From Phycisphaerales bacterium (GTDB taxonomy: Bacteria; Planctomycetota; Phycisphaerae; Phycisphaerales; SM1A02), in contig JABABS010000024.1 of NCBI GenBank assembly GCA_014238125.1, positions 1 to 39,199 on the forward strand: DNA of 39,199 nt, written 5' to 3'. The notes beneath the pieces are model-generated. The model was not told the origin of the DNA. It did not search any database and saw nothing but the letters and a program-made list of their open reading frames with translations. This document shows, piece by piece, positions 23,240 through 31,353 of the stretch; position 1 is the first letter of the stretch; each line of letters starts with the position of its first letter. The position numbers and the translations under genes are program-made.

Positions 23240-23833
23240 ATGCCTATTTATGAATACGAAGGCATCAAGCCAGTTATTGATCCCTCGGCGTATATTCACC
23301 CAACTGCAGTATTGATTGGTGATGTCATTATTGGCCCCAAATGCTTAGTTGGACCCTGCGCTGTACTTCGAGGTGATATTGGACGCCTTATTATGAAAGA
23401 AGGCAGCAACATGCAAGACACATGCGTCGTGCATAGTTTTCCAGGTGACGACACGATTGTTGAAGAAGATGGCCACATTGGCCACGGGGCGGTTTTACAC
23501 GGTTGTGTCATTAAGAGAAACGCGATGGTTGGGATGAACGCAGTTGTCATGGACAATGCTGTCATTGGTGAAAATAGTTTTGTGGCAGCGTTGGCTTTTG
23601 TGAAAGCTGGAATGATCGTGCCACCGAATGTGGTTGTTGCTGGTTGTCCTGCAAAAGTAATCAAGGATCTCAACGAAAAAGCAATCGGATGGAAAAGCGA
23701 AGGGACGCGCATTTATCAACACCTAGCAGTGAGATATGCTGCAACTTGCATCGAATGCGAACCACTTACTGAGGCTGAACCCGATCGCAAACGAGTTCCA
23801 CTCACTGACCACGCACCAAAACACAAAACGTGA
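23240..23833 (+). CDS. paaY: PaaY, hexapeptide-repeat thioesterase
   Basis: A 197-aa left-handed beta-helix protein of the gamma-carbonic-anhydrase/PaaY family. The hexapeptide pattern covers about 15-170, with the metal His positions visible in VVHSFPG and GHIGHGAVLHGC. The C-terminus CIECEPLTEAEPDR is PaaY-like. In E. coli PaaY hydrolyses dead-end thioesters that block CoA during phenylacetate breakdown. ATG 23240 lies just after the paaN stop, with GGAAG upstream, so the two are cotranscribed. The stop is followed by a palindromic terminator shared with the convergent E3 gene. Confidence 0.88.
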   Translation: MPIYEYEGIKPVIDPSAYIHPTAVLIGDVIIGPKCLVGPCAVLRGDIGRLIMKEGSNMQDTCVVHSFPGDDTIVEEDGHIGHGAVLHGCVIKRNAMVGMNAVVMDNAVIGENSFVAALAFVKAGMIVPPNVVVAGCPAKVIKDLNEKAIGWKSEGTRIYQHLAVRYAATCIECEPLTEAEPDRKRVPLTDHAPKHKT

Positions 23834-23840
23834 TAACCAA

Positions 23841-23870
23841 AAATAAACGACCTCGTAGGCAGTTTATTTA
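23841..23870. terminator. Palindromic intergenic element B at a convergent junction
   Basis: AAATAAAC (23841-23848) pairs with GTTTATTT (23862-23869), with an inner CCT-cgt-AGG hairpin. Read on the minus strand its core matches element A (3441-3468) almost base for base. The stop of the minus-strand E3 gene (23868-23870) lies inside it. Confidence 0.6.
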
Positions 23871-25046
23871 GAGCGCTGAGCGTGCCGCTTCAGAGAGCAT
23901 TTCACTGCGTGTGGGGTGTGGACGAATGGTTGTTGCGAGGTCGTAAAGGGTCGCGCCCATTTCAAGTGCAAGCACGCCCTCGGAAATCATTTCAGTTGCA
24001 CCAGTGCCCACTATGCCAACGCCTGTAATTGCTTGTGATTCTTTTTCATATCCAAGTAGCGTGATACCATTCTGCTGACCAAGTGTAACAGCGAGTCCGC
24101 TGTTTCCCCACCGAACAGAGATTGTTTCGTCGTCGAAATTTCCGACTTGTGCAATTTCAGGATTTGTCCAAGCAATTTTCGGTACAAAGGATACATCAAG
24201 TTGTGAGTCAAGACCACAGGCAGATTCGCCGGCAACTCGACCTTGTGCAATAGCAAACGCAGCGCTGTACTCGCATCCAACGCATTCTCCAACAGCATAG
24301 ATTTTCGGATTGCTCGTGATACAGGATTTGTTTATTGTGATAAATCCATCTTTGCAATCAACGTTTGCATTTTCAAGTTGCAATGAATTTGTTTGGGGCA
24401 ATCGGTGCCCCGCAAGGACGACGATGTCATAATTTTCTGGGGATGGTGCATCTTTACAAATAGTGAGACCGCGTTTTATAATTTTGACGAGTTTTTTGTC
24501 GAATGTAGGAAGGATGTCGCCGTCTGCCCAAATCGACACAGTATTGATCGTTGCTAAATATGTTGCGGATTCAATGGCACTTGGCGTGTTACCAACAATG
24601 AGAATATTATTGTTTTTAAAGTTTGCACAGTAGGCATTTTCAACTTGGATCGCATTTGGAAAGGCATCGCTCGATCTTGTTTGAGTCCCACTTGCGATGA
24701 TTGCTTTTCGAAACTTCACAACCGAAACAACCTCGCCCGTGATTTGCGCAGTTTTCTTATTTTCAAAGTGCGCTATACCGTGCAAGCGTTCAACACCAAG
24801 CGCTTTGCATCGCTGTTCAAGACCTTTAGTTAATGTTGCGACAGCCGTCACTGTATTCACAGCAAGCAACGCCGACTTTGACGGGATGCATGCATGGTGT
24901 AAGCACTCGCCTCCAAGCGTTGTGTTTGGGTCAACAATCGCTACCGTTTTTCCAAGTTCCGCAGCGCGAAACGCTGCGGTGTACCCAGCAGGGCCTCCGC
25001 CGATGACGAGAATATCTACATCTTGACTGAATTGACCAACAACCAT
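23868..25046 (-). CDS. Compact dihydrolipoamide dehydrogenase-like protein (E3)
   Basis: A 392-aa flavoprotein disulfide reductase. VIGGGPAGYTAA is the FAD site. GGECLHHACIPSK holds the redox pair Cys48/Cys53. RPHPTRSEMLSE near the end is the C-terminal His-Glu acid/base motif. It should reoxidise the lipoyl arm of the E2 gene upstream. It is about 70-80 residues shorter than usual E3 enzymes, and the second Rossmann motif reads IVGNTPSAIESA rather than GGGxxG, so NAD binding may be altered. ATG 25046 starts 6 bases after the E2 stop. It is the last gene of the long minus-strand array. Confidence 0.85.
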   Translation of the reverse strand: MVVGQFSQDVDILVIGGGPAGYTAAFRAAELGKTVAIVDPNTTLGGECLHHACIPSKSALLAVNTVTAVATLTKGLEQRCKALGVERLHGIAHFENKKTAQITGEVVSVVKFRKAIIASGTQTRSSDAFPNAIQVENAYCANFKNNNILIVGNTPSAIESATYLATINTVSIWADGDILPTFDKKLVKIIKRGLTICKDAPSPENYDIVVLAGHRLPQTNSLQLENANVDCKDGFITINKSCITSNPKIYAVGECVGCEYSAAFAIAQGRVAGESACGLDSQLDVSFVPKIAWTNPEIAQVGNFDDETISVRWGNSGLAVTLGQQNGITLLGYEKESQAITGVGIVGTGATEMISEGVLALEMGATLYDLATTIRPHPTRSEMLSEAARSAL

Positions 25047-25052
25047 CGCGAG

Positions 25053-26297
25053 TTAGACCGCAAATCTCATTGGATGTTCTAAGTCGTTAATAAGGTGCTC
25101 AATAAACGGAATTTCTCGTCCACCGTCAATTAAGCGGTGATCAATAGAATGGCTCAGGGGAAGAATTAAACGTGGGACAACTGCACCCTCCACAACCCAA
25201 GGCATCAATCTTGCGCGTCCTACTGCTAGGCATGCGACAGTGTTTTGTTGAATGATTGGTGTGGAATATCGAGTTCGACCAACAGCACCCGCGTTTGAAA
25301 CTGTATACGTCGCACCCTTGGTATCGGCAATAGAAAAACTTGCGCTTCTTGCATTTAGAGTTATCTGCTCAAGTTGTGCTGAAATTTCCCCAATGCTCAT
25401 GCGATCAACATCGCGAATCACTGGTGCAATCAAACCTCGTTCTGAGTCAATTCCAATGCCAATGTTCACGTACTGTCGAAACAAAACATCACCAGAGTCA
25501 GGGCAAACTGCTGCGTTTAGTATTGGAAATTTTTGTAAAGATCTGCAAATTGCTTTTAATACAAATGGCAAAAGTGTGAGTTTTAAGTTTGGTTGGTCTG
25601 GATCTTTAAAATCGCGGCGCATCTTATCGATGTCGGTAATGTCTGCATCGTTACAGTCAGTAACATGAGGGATGGTTTCCCATGCGTGTGACATAGCTCT
25701 AGAAATTGCTTTGCGGGCTTGTGACATGGGCTGGCGAATCACAATGCCAAACTCGGTTTGTTCCTGCACACCTTCAATCTCAGTTTCAAGGGTGAGGGTT
25801 GGCCTCGCAACACTGGGCTGTGTCGTAGTAATCGGAGTTGCCTCTACAACAACAGGTTTAGCATCTGCGTTTTCGACGTCTTGGCGAGTAACTCGTCCAC
25901 CTGCACCAGTTCCAGCGATTGAAACCATGTCAATACCAAGTTCTCTTGCTAGCTTTCGAACAGAGGGTGACGATCGAACCCCCGAAGCTATCTTTAAGAA
26001 TGGTTCGGGGCGCGGTACGATCGTTGGTTTTGGAGTTGTCGTTTGTGAGGCAGAATGAAGCGTCTCAGTTGAAAATGTAATCATCACATCTCCGACATGC
26101 ACAAGTTGTTTTTCTTTGACATGTACTGCACTCACAATACCAGTGCATGGAGATGGAATTTCCACTGCTGCTTTATCTGTTTCAACTTCAAGAAGCGGGG
26201 CGTCTTCCTTAATCGACTGTCCTTCAACAACGTGCACAGCAAGAACTTGTCCTTCGTGCACACCTTCGCCTAAATCTGGAAGTTTGAATTCCATCAT
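25053..26297 (-). CDS. 2-oxoacid dehydrogenase E2, lipoyl acyltransferase
   Basis: A 414-aa E2 subunit. The N-terminal lipoyl domain (about 1-80) has EVETDKAAVE with the lipoylated Lys42. The peripheral-subunit-binding domain follows (SSPSVRKLARELG, about 110-145). The catalytic domain ends with SHSIDHRLIDGG, containing the His and Asp of the acyltransferase site. The architecture, one lipoyl domain, resembles branched-chain and related 2-oxoacid complexes rather than the multi-lipoyl pyruvate type. ATG 26297 overlaps the E1beta stop (ATGA); an in-frame ATG 26294 follows directly. The product acyl-CoA depends on the E1 substrate. Confidence 0.93.
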   Translation of the reverse strand: MMEFKLPDLGEGVHEGQVLAVHVVEGQSIKEDAPLLEVETDKAAVEIPSPCTGIVSAVHVKEKQLVHVGDVMITFSTETLHSASQTTTPKPTIVPRPEPFLKIASGVRSSPSVRKLARELGIDMVSIAGTGAGGRVTRQDVENADAKPVVVEATPITTTQPSVARPTLTLETEIEGVQEQTEFGIVIRQPMSQARKAISRAMSHAWETIPHVTDCNDADITDIDKMRRDFKDPDQPNLKLTLLPFVLKAICRSLQKFPILNAAVCPDSGDVLFRQYVNIGIGIDSERGLIAPVIRDVDRMSIGEISAQLEQITLNARSASFSIADTKGATYTVSNAGAVGRTRYSTPIIQQNTVACLAVGRARLMPWVVEGAVVPRLILPLSHSIDHRLIDGGREIPFIEHLINDLEHPMRFAV

Positions 26298-27277
26298 TTC
26301 CAATCGAGTGTTTCTTTAACTGCCGAAACAATTTCTTCACTCTCTGGAAGAAAATGTTCTTCAACTTGGAAGTAGGGAAACGGCACATCAAACCCTGTGA
26401 TTCGTTTGATCGGTGCTTCTAAATAATCGAACGCTGCTTCATTGATTCGTGCAATAATTTCTGCAGCAACACCGCAAGTTCGTTGTCCTTCGTTGACAAT
26501 CACACATCGCCCAGTTTTTTGTACTGATTGGGCAAGAGTTTCTGTATCCATTGGTGAAATTGTTAGCAAATCGATCAGTTCTACATCAATATTGTGATCC
26601 TCTGCTAAATCTTGCACAGCTTCTTTACAGGGACGCATCATTGCGCCGTAGGTAATAAGTGTGAGATCTTTACCTACACGTACAATTTCTGCTTTTCCAA
26701 GTTCCATTGTTTCTGGTTCTTCAGGAACCTCTTCACGGAAGGCTCTGTAAACAGCTTTTGGTTCATAGAAAACGACAGGGTCGTCATCACGAATCGACGC
26801 AGCAAGGAGTGCCCGTGCATTTCTCGGCCCCGATGGCACAACTACTTTTAGGCCGGGCGTATGCGCCCAGTACGCTTCGCGTGATTCACTGTGATGTTCA
26901 ACTGCGCGGATTCCACCACCGTAGGGTGTGCGTAATACCATTGGAACGGTGTACTTGCCGCGTGTTCGGTTTCGAAGTCTCGCCATGTTTTGTTCTATTT
27001 TATCAAACGCTTGCATCGTGAATCCAGAAAATTGAATTTCAACGACAGGACGAACCCCGTAAATTGCCATGCCAACAGCTGTGCCGACAATTCCGCATTC
27101 TGCAAGTGGTGTGTCCATGACGCGAGTTTCTCCATGTGTTTTTTGTAAATTTTTTGTTGTCCGAAAAACGCCACCGTTTACTCCAATGTCTTCACCCATC
27201 AGACATACATTTTCATCTCGTGCCATCTCTTGCTCCAATGCAAGGTTAAGCGCCTCAACCATTGTGAGTTTACTCAT
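26294..27277 (-). CDS. 2-oxoacid dehydrogenase E1 beta
   Basis: A 327-aa transketolase-like beta subunit. MGEDIGVNGGVFRTTKNL, DTPLAECGIVGTAVGMA and VEIQFSGFTMQAFDKIEQ are the E1beta core; the Glu of MGED contributes to thiamine diphosphate activation. HHSESREAYWAHTPGLKVVVPS follows the family pattern. It is overlapped by 4 bases with E1alpha upstream and 4 bases with E2 downstream, so the complex subunits are made in coupled order. Specificity between pyruvate, branched-chain and aryl-pyruvate substrates cannot be read reliably. Confidence 0.93.
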   Translation of the reverse strand: MSKLTMVEALNLALEQEMARDENVCLMGEDIGVNGGVFRTTKNLQKTHGETRVMDTPLAECGIVGTAVGMAIYGVRPVVEIQFSGFTMQAFDKIEQNMARLRNRTRGKYTVPMVLRTPYGGGIRAVEHHSESREAYWAHTPGLKVVVPSGPRNARALLAASIRDDDPVVFYEPKAVYRAFREEVPEEPETMELGKAEIVRVGKDLTLITYGAMMRPCKEAVQDLAEDHNIDVELIDLLTISPMDTETLAQSVQKTGRCVIVNEGQRTCGVAAEIIARINEAAFDYLEAPIKRITGFDVPFPYFQVEEHFLPESEEIVSAVKETLDWK

Positions 27278-28437
27278 AGATCGATTCCTTTTTCTCGGAG
27301 CCGTCGTAAGTACTCTTCACGTTGTGCTTGTAATTCTTTTGGAACTGATTCATACAAGTGATCAAAAATTTCTGTTGGGTCAGCGGGATCCATAGCGTAA
27401 AACTTGTCGCGTGCTGCAATTACTTCTTCTTCACATGATTCAAGAGTTTCTTTAATTGCATCATCATCAAGTAAGCCTTTGCTCGTCAGAAACGTTTCAA
27501 AACGTTTGATTGGGCAGCGTGCTTCCCATACTTTGACTTCATCTTCATCTCGATAGACAGTTGGGTCGTCCGCAGTTGTGTGCAAACTCATTCGATAGGT
27601 GATCGCTTCAATAAGTGTTGGCCCATCACCATTTCTTGCTCGATCAGTTGCTTCTTTCGTTGCGCACATCATGGCAAGAATGTCATTGCCATCGACTCGG
27701 ATGCATGGAATTCCATGCGCGATACCATGTGCGGCAAAGGTTTGGTTGGCACGTTGTTTTTTCGTCGGTGTTGAAATTGCCCATCCGTTGTTTTCACAAA
27801 TGAAAACAACTGGCGCTTTGTACACAGCTGCAAAATTTAATGCTTCACTCACCGCGCCTTGTGAACTTGCACCATCGCCGTAATTGACAACAACACAATC
27901 TTTTTTCTTTTTGTAATTCATGCCCATGCCAATTCCAACAGCGGGTAATACGTGTGAACCAATCACAATGGAAAAGGGAAGATCGTTAACATTTTTTGGT
28001 GGTGGAAAACCATCGTGAAACCCAGCCCACAATCGCATGAGATGTTCCAAGGGCCAACCACGCATAATTTGAGCGCCAAATGATCGATACGAGGGAGCAA
28101 ACCAATCATTTTTTGTTAGCGATGTGACTTGTCCGATGATGCACGCTTCTTGACCGAAGTTTGGTGCAAACGTACCCATTCTTCCTTGCCGCTGCATTGT
28201 CATCATTCGACTATCGAACGCTCTTCCTAAAACCATTGCTCTGTATGTATCTAAAAGAACTTCAGTAGAGAGATCAGGTTCAAGACCCTTGTCCACTTCA
28301 CCGTGTTCATTGAGAATTTGAAGAACTTCTATTTGCCCAAGATCAATCGGCGAAGTGTTCATCGACGAAGGAGTATTTTTAGAAAATACCTCTTCACTTG
28401 AAGTGGTTTTTTTATCGTTTTGGTTTTGGGCTGCCAT
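27274..28437 (-). CDS. 2-oxoacid dehydrogenase E1 alpha
   Basis: A 387-aa E1alpha subunit. NYGDGASSQG (Gly187-Gly189) through ENNGWAIS (Asn216-217) is the thiamine diphosphate motif GDG-x(26)-NN. GQEACIIGQ, PSYRSFGAQIMRGW and TYRMSLHTTADDPT match the branched-chain/aryl type. The first 60 residues are a flexible extension. It starts 26 bases after the paaD stop, in the same direction, and an extended -10 sequence occupies that gap. The direct linkage to the paa genes suggests that the complex makes a CoA thioester for this pathway, possibly phenylacetyl-CoA from phenylpyruvate. Confidence 0.93.
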   Translation of the reverse strand: MAAQNQNDKKTTSSEEVFSKNTPSSMNTSPIDLGQIEVLQILNEHGEVDKGLEPDLSTEVLLDTYRAMVLGRAFDSRMMTMQRQGRMGTFAPNFGQEACIIGQVTSLTKNDWFAPSYRSFGAQIMRGWPLEHLMRLWAGFHDGFPPPKNVNDLPFSIVIGSHVLPAVGIGMGMNYKKKKDCVVVNYGDGASSQGAVSEALNFAAVYKAPVVFICENNGWAISTPTKKQRANQTFAAHGIAHGIPCIRVDGNDILAMMCATKEATDRARNGDGPTLIEAITYRMSLHTTADDPTVYRDEDEVKVWEARCPIKRFETFLTSKGLLDDDAIKETLESCEEEVIAARDKFYAMDPADPTEIFDHLYESVPKELQAQREEYLRRLREKGIDL

Positions 28438-28445
28438 GAATCCAC

Positions 28446-28454
28446 ATTATAGCA
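28446..28454 (-). promoter_or_regulatory. Candidate extended -10 promoter before E1alpha
   Basis: On the minus strand the paaD-E1alpha gap reads TGCTATAAT, a perfect extended -10 element, 8 bases before ATG 28437. No good -35 is visible. Transcripts from it would have almost no leader. It could allow the dehydrogenase genes to be expressed apart from paaA-D. Confidence 0.35.
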
Positions 28455-28463
28455 TGAGGCGAA

Positions 28464-28964
28464 TTAGACCTTCTTCATTCGTTCAAATGGCTGCCTGCAT
28501 TCATTGCAGAAGTAGATCGATTTGCAACGGGTGGGACCAAAAGGACTTTTGAGCGTTGTTTTATGGGAATTACACCACGGGCAGGGAATTGCTGGGGTTG
28601 TTAACTCGATGGTTTCAATCTCATGATGTGATGGACAGGGGGAGCCACTCTCTGGAACAGCGATGCCGTGTTTTGCGAGTGAGGCACGACCTGCATCTGT
28701 AATTCGATCAGTAGACCAAGGTGGCTCATGTATAAATTCAACCTCGACGCTTTCTACGCCTGAAATTTCACCGAGTTTTTGTTTGATTTCTTCTGCAATT
28801 GCAGGGAGGGCGAAGCACCCTATAAAAGTTGGCAATAGTTTGATATGAACTGCCGAGTCAGAAATTTCTACGCCTTCGATCAATCCTAAATCAGTAATGC
28901 TAATTGGCATTTCTGGATCCGGAATCGTTTGAAGAACGTCAAAAATTTCTGGAGTTGCCACCAT
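28464..28964 (-). CDS. paaD: Phenylacetyl-CoA epoxidase subunit PaaD
   Basis: A 166-aa protein. The DUF59/MIP18-like domain (about 1-100) has IPDPEMPISITDLGLI and PTFIGCFAL with the conserved Cys. The C-terminal part has CPWCNSHKTTLKSPFGPTRC and CNECRQPFERMKKV, the zinc ribbon typical of PaaD. PaaD is needed for epoxidase activity in vivo and is thought to help mature the iron or iron-sulfur centre. It starts 6 bases after the paaC stop. Position right after paaA-B-C is as in other bacteria, but the expected paaE does not follow. Confidence 0.93.
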   Translation of the reverse strand: MVATPEIFDVLQTIPDPEMPISITDLGLIEGVEISDSAVHIKLLPTFIGCFALPAIAEEIKQKLGEISGVESVEVEFIHEPPWSTDRITDAGRASLAKHGIAVPESGSPCPSHHEIETIELTTPAIPCPWCNSHKTTLKSPFGPTRCKSIYFCNECRQPFERMKKV

Positions 28965-28970
28965 TACAAA

Positions 28971-29741
28971 TCACCAAGCAGCCAATGGGTCAGTTGAGAA
29001 CACTTCCTGTAATTCACTTAATGCGTGGACGAAGTCTGCATCATGCTTTCCATTTCGTCCGCCAATACCTGTGCATGGTGCAACAGCAATTGTAAGCCCC
29101 GTGCCATCTAAGATGTTGTCAACGCATACGTTCCAAGCAGTAAATAGACAACCCTCGTTGATAAGAATGCCACCTTCAAATAACGAGGTAATTCCTTCAG
29201 GTGCTTCAAACATCATTGAAGCAGATGGTGCGTAGAGATCCAACGCAGTTTGCAACCGTTCTTTAGAATCTTCTGTGCCTTTTCCAAGGTGTTCCATCCA
29301 TGTCGTGATATGGTCAACGTGAATCGCTTGTTCTGCGCAAATCCGTTTCGCCAAACTCGCAAGTGGCGTCCATGTTGCATTGCTAAGTCTTTGCAACCAA
29401 AGATATTCATACACATTGCAATAAAATTGACGAGCAATGGCATTTGCCCAGTTAAACTCGTCATCTTGTGCCACGATATCTGCACAGCGATAGGCATCAG
29501 CGTTTCTTCCAAAGGCAATTTGATCTGGGTTTTGACCGTTGATCGAATGGATCAATTCGTAAAATGCACTTGCGTGGGCAATGTCATCTTGCGCAAGTGA
29601 AGAGAATGCAATATCAGCTTCAAGGATAGGCGCAATGCCTGTCCAATCGCTATTACGGTGGCCAAGGAATAATTTATCATCAGCAACACACAAGAGTACG
29701 TTAATCAATGGGTCATGGAATTTTTGGTCTAGTCCATTCAT
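28971..29741 (-). CDS. paaC: Phenylacetyl-CoA epoxidase structural subunit PaaC
   Basis: A 256-aa ferritin-like helical protein. VADDKLFLGHRNSDWTGIAPILEADIAFSS matches the PaaC N-terminal motif (ADDxLxLGHRxSEWxGxxPxLEEDIAxAN). GGRNGKHDADFVHALSELQ near the end is the standard tail. PaaC lacks a working diiron site and supports PaaA in the PaaA-C heterodimer. ATG 29741 overlaps the paaB stop by one base (TAATG), consistent with fixed stoichiometry through coupled translation. Confidence 0.93.
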   Translation of the reverse strand: MNGLDQKFHDPLINVLLCVADDKLFLGHRNSDWTGIAPILEADIAFSSLAQDDIAHASAFYELIHSINGQNPDQIAFGRNADAYRCADIVAQDDEFNWANAIARQFYCNVYEYLWLQRLSNATWTPLASLAKRICAEQAIHVDHITTWMEHLGKGTEDSKERLQTALDLYAPSASMMFEAPEGITSLFEGGILINEGCLFTAWNVCVDNILDGTGLTIAVAPCTGIGGRNGKHDADFVHALSELQEVFSTDPLAAW

Positions 29742-30322
29742 TAGAACGTGTCCTTCAAATCTTCTTCTTGGTAGGAGTCGACGGCGTCTTTAGCTCTGAT
29801 CGCATCCCATTTTTTCCGAACAACTTGACTGTATCCTTTTGCCAAGCGGTAACTTTGATCTGTCGTTTCACGCCAAATCATGTCAGTTCCACCATCAATT
29901 TTCGTTAATTTTGATAGGGGTGCAGACCAAATGGTGTAGTGATCTTTATCGCCGGTAAATTGTTCTTGGCACTTTATTTTTGCGTCTGCGGCATTTTCTG
30001 CAACAACTTCGCCCATGTGTTCATGCCGACCACCTGCTACCCACTGTATAAATACTTCGTATGTATCTTGTGCCCCATCATCAGCGGTAAAAACAGTACG
30101 TAGCCCTACCCAAATGCTGATGCACTGTTGATCTTGTCCGTAGTGTTCCCTAGCAAAGAGTTGAGCCATGGCTGCGTCGGGCGCACTGAGAGAACCAGCA
30201 TGTAGATGAACATCACCTTGTTTCTTTTGAGCAAAGACTTCCCAGATAGGAAAGCCAGCCACTTCAGTGCTTGTGAGGTCGCCTGTCGAAACAGGTAAAT
30301 TTGATCTTGCTTTAGATAACAT
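29741..30322 (-). CDS. paaB: Phenylacetyl-CoA epoxidase subunit PaaB with two PaaB repeats
   Basis: A 193-aa protein, about twice the usual 95 residues. Repeat 1 (about 24-77) contains WEVFAQKKQGDVHLHAGSL...SIWVG, matching classical PaaB. Repeat 2 (about 86-139) contains TYEVFIQWVAGGRHEHMGEV...YTIWSAP, the same fold pattern. A C-terminal tail of about 54 residues is rich in charged residues. PaaB bridges PaaA-C heterodimers; a fused double copy could fix the bridge in one chain. ATG 30322 lies 8 bases after the paaA stop. The longer frame to 30385 overlaps paaA and is unlikely to be used. Confidence 0.88.
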   Translation of the reverse strand: MLSKARSNLPVSTGDLTSTEVAGFPIWEVFAQKKQGDVHLHAGSLSAPDAAMAQLFAREHYGQDQQCISIWVGLRTVFTADDGAQDTYEVFIQWVAGGRHEHMGEVVAENAADAKIKCQEQFTGDKDHYTIWSAPLSKLTKIDGGTDMIWRETTDQSYRLAKGYSQVVRKKWDAIRAKDAVDSYQEEDLKDTF

Positions 30323-30330
30323 GTTGTACT

Positions 30331-31353
30331 TTAGTTGTTGCAAGTCGCATTCGTTGCACCGTGTAAAATTGCATGCCGAACCCACTCGCCTTGCTCATAT
30401 GAGAATCTTCGTAATGCCAAGCGTTCTTTATTACAAGGACCATCTCCTCGAATAACACGAAAAAATTCATCCCAGTCTGGTTGCGTGAAATCCCAATCGC
30501 CAGTTTCTTCGTTGAGTTTTAAGAGGGGATCGGGTGTTGCTGAAATTACGTTGCCTTTAGCATCTTTTTTGCACACGTTAATCACAAGCCCAGTTGACAT
30601 AGCAGCAGGCGCAAACCGGTTGACAAACTTTTGACGAAGTTCATCGTTGGTTGCAGTTTTCATTCGCCATTTCATTGCTGGTCGCTCTCGTTCATCTGGG
30701 CGATCGTTAGGTCCAAAGAAGGCAAGCGAAGGATCCCACCAACGATCAAATGCATCTTGTGCCATTTTCTTTTGTTGATCTGTACCGCTCATCAACGTAA
30801 GAACCATGTCTTCACCATGTTTGAAGTGAAATGCTTCCTCCATGTTGATCCGACGCATTGTACGAATGTACGGCCCAAAAGAACCATGGGCTAGTGTGCC
30901 TTGATTAAGAATTGCTGCGCCGTCAATAAGCCACGCAACCATGCAGATGTCTGCCCATGTAGGGCAGGGATAATTAAAACAGTTGTGGTACTTGGTGACG
31001 CCGGTTATTAAATCGCGAAGCATCGCGTTTCGTGATTTACCTAAATCTTGGGCAACCTCGTACAACATTTGACCGTGGCCAACTTCGTCTTGTACTTTTG
31101 CAGTGAGTGCAAGTTTGCGAAGCAAGCTAGGAGCACGCGTGATCCACTCGCCTTCTGGCAAAGCACCAACAATTTCGCTGTTGGCGTGGTGTTCAGCCAT
31201 GCGTAACATTAGGGACTTGTATGCTTGAGGCATCCAATCGTTTGGTTCAATGAGCCCACCTTCTGCAACATGTTTTTCGAAGGCAGCAAGTTTTACAGGA
31301 TCTTCTGCTACGCAATCTTTCGCACTGACTTCTACATTTGCACTTGCACTCAT
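30331..31353 (-). CDS. paaA: Phenylacetyl-CoA epoxidase catalytic subunit PaaA
   Basis: A 340-aa diiron monooxygenase subunit. The two ExxH iron sites are at Glu90/His93 (KVQDEVGHGQMLY) and Glu173/His176 (MEEAFHFKHGEDM). Glu60 in the preceding helix is a further likely ligand. It epoxidises the ring of phenylacetyl-CoA to the 1,2-epoxide with O2 and reductant. The C-terminus DWDEFFRVIRGDGPCNKERL is typical of the family. ATG 31353 overlaps the thiolase stop by 4 bases. All visible catalytic positions are intact. Confidence 0.95.
   Translation of the reverse strand: MSASANVEVSAKDCVAEDPVKLAAFEKHVAEGGLIEPNDWMPQAYKSLMLRMAEHHANSEIVGALPEGEWITRAPSLLRKLALTAKVQDEVGHGQMLYEVAQDLGKSRNAMLRDLITGVTKYHNCFNYPCPTWADICMVAWLIDGAAILNQGTLAHGSFGPYIRTMRRINMEEAFHFKHGEDMVLTLMSGTDQQKKMAQDAFDRWWDPSLAFFGPNDRPDERERPAMKWRMKTATNDELRQKFVNRFAPAAMSTGLVINVCKKDAKGNVISATPDPLLKLNEETGDWDFTQPDWDEFFRVIRGDGPCNKERLALRRFSYEQGEWVRHAILHGATNATCNN

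Noticed and set aside
25053-28437. Calling the 2-oxoacid dehydrogenase a pyruvate dehydrogenase
   Set aside because: A split E1alpha/E1beta with single-lipoyl E2 fits several 2-oxoacid complexes; the substrate cannot be fixed from sequence.
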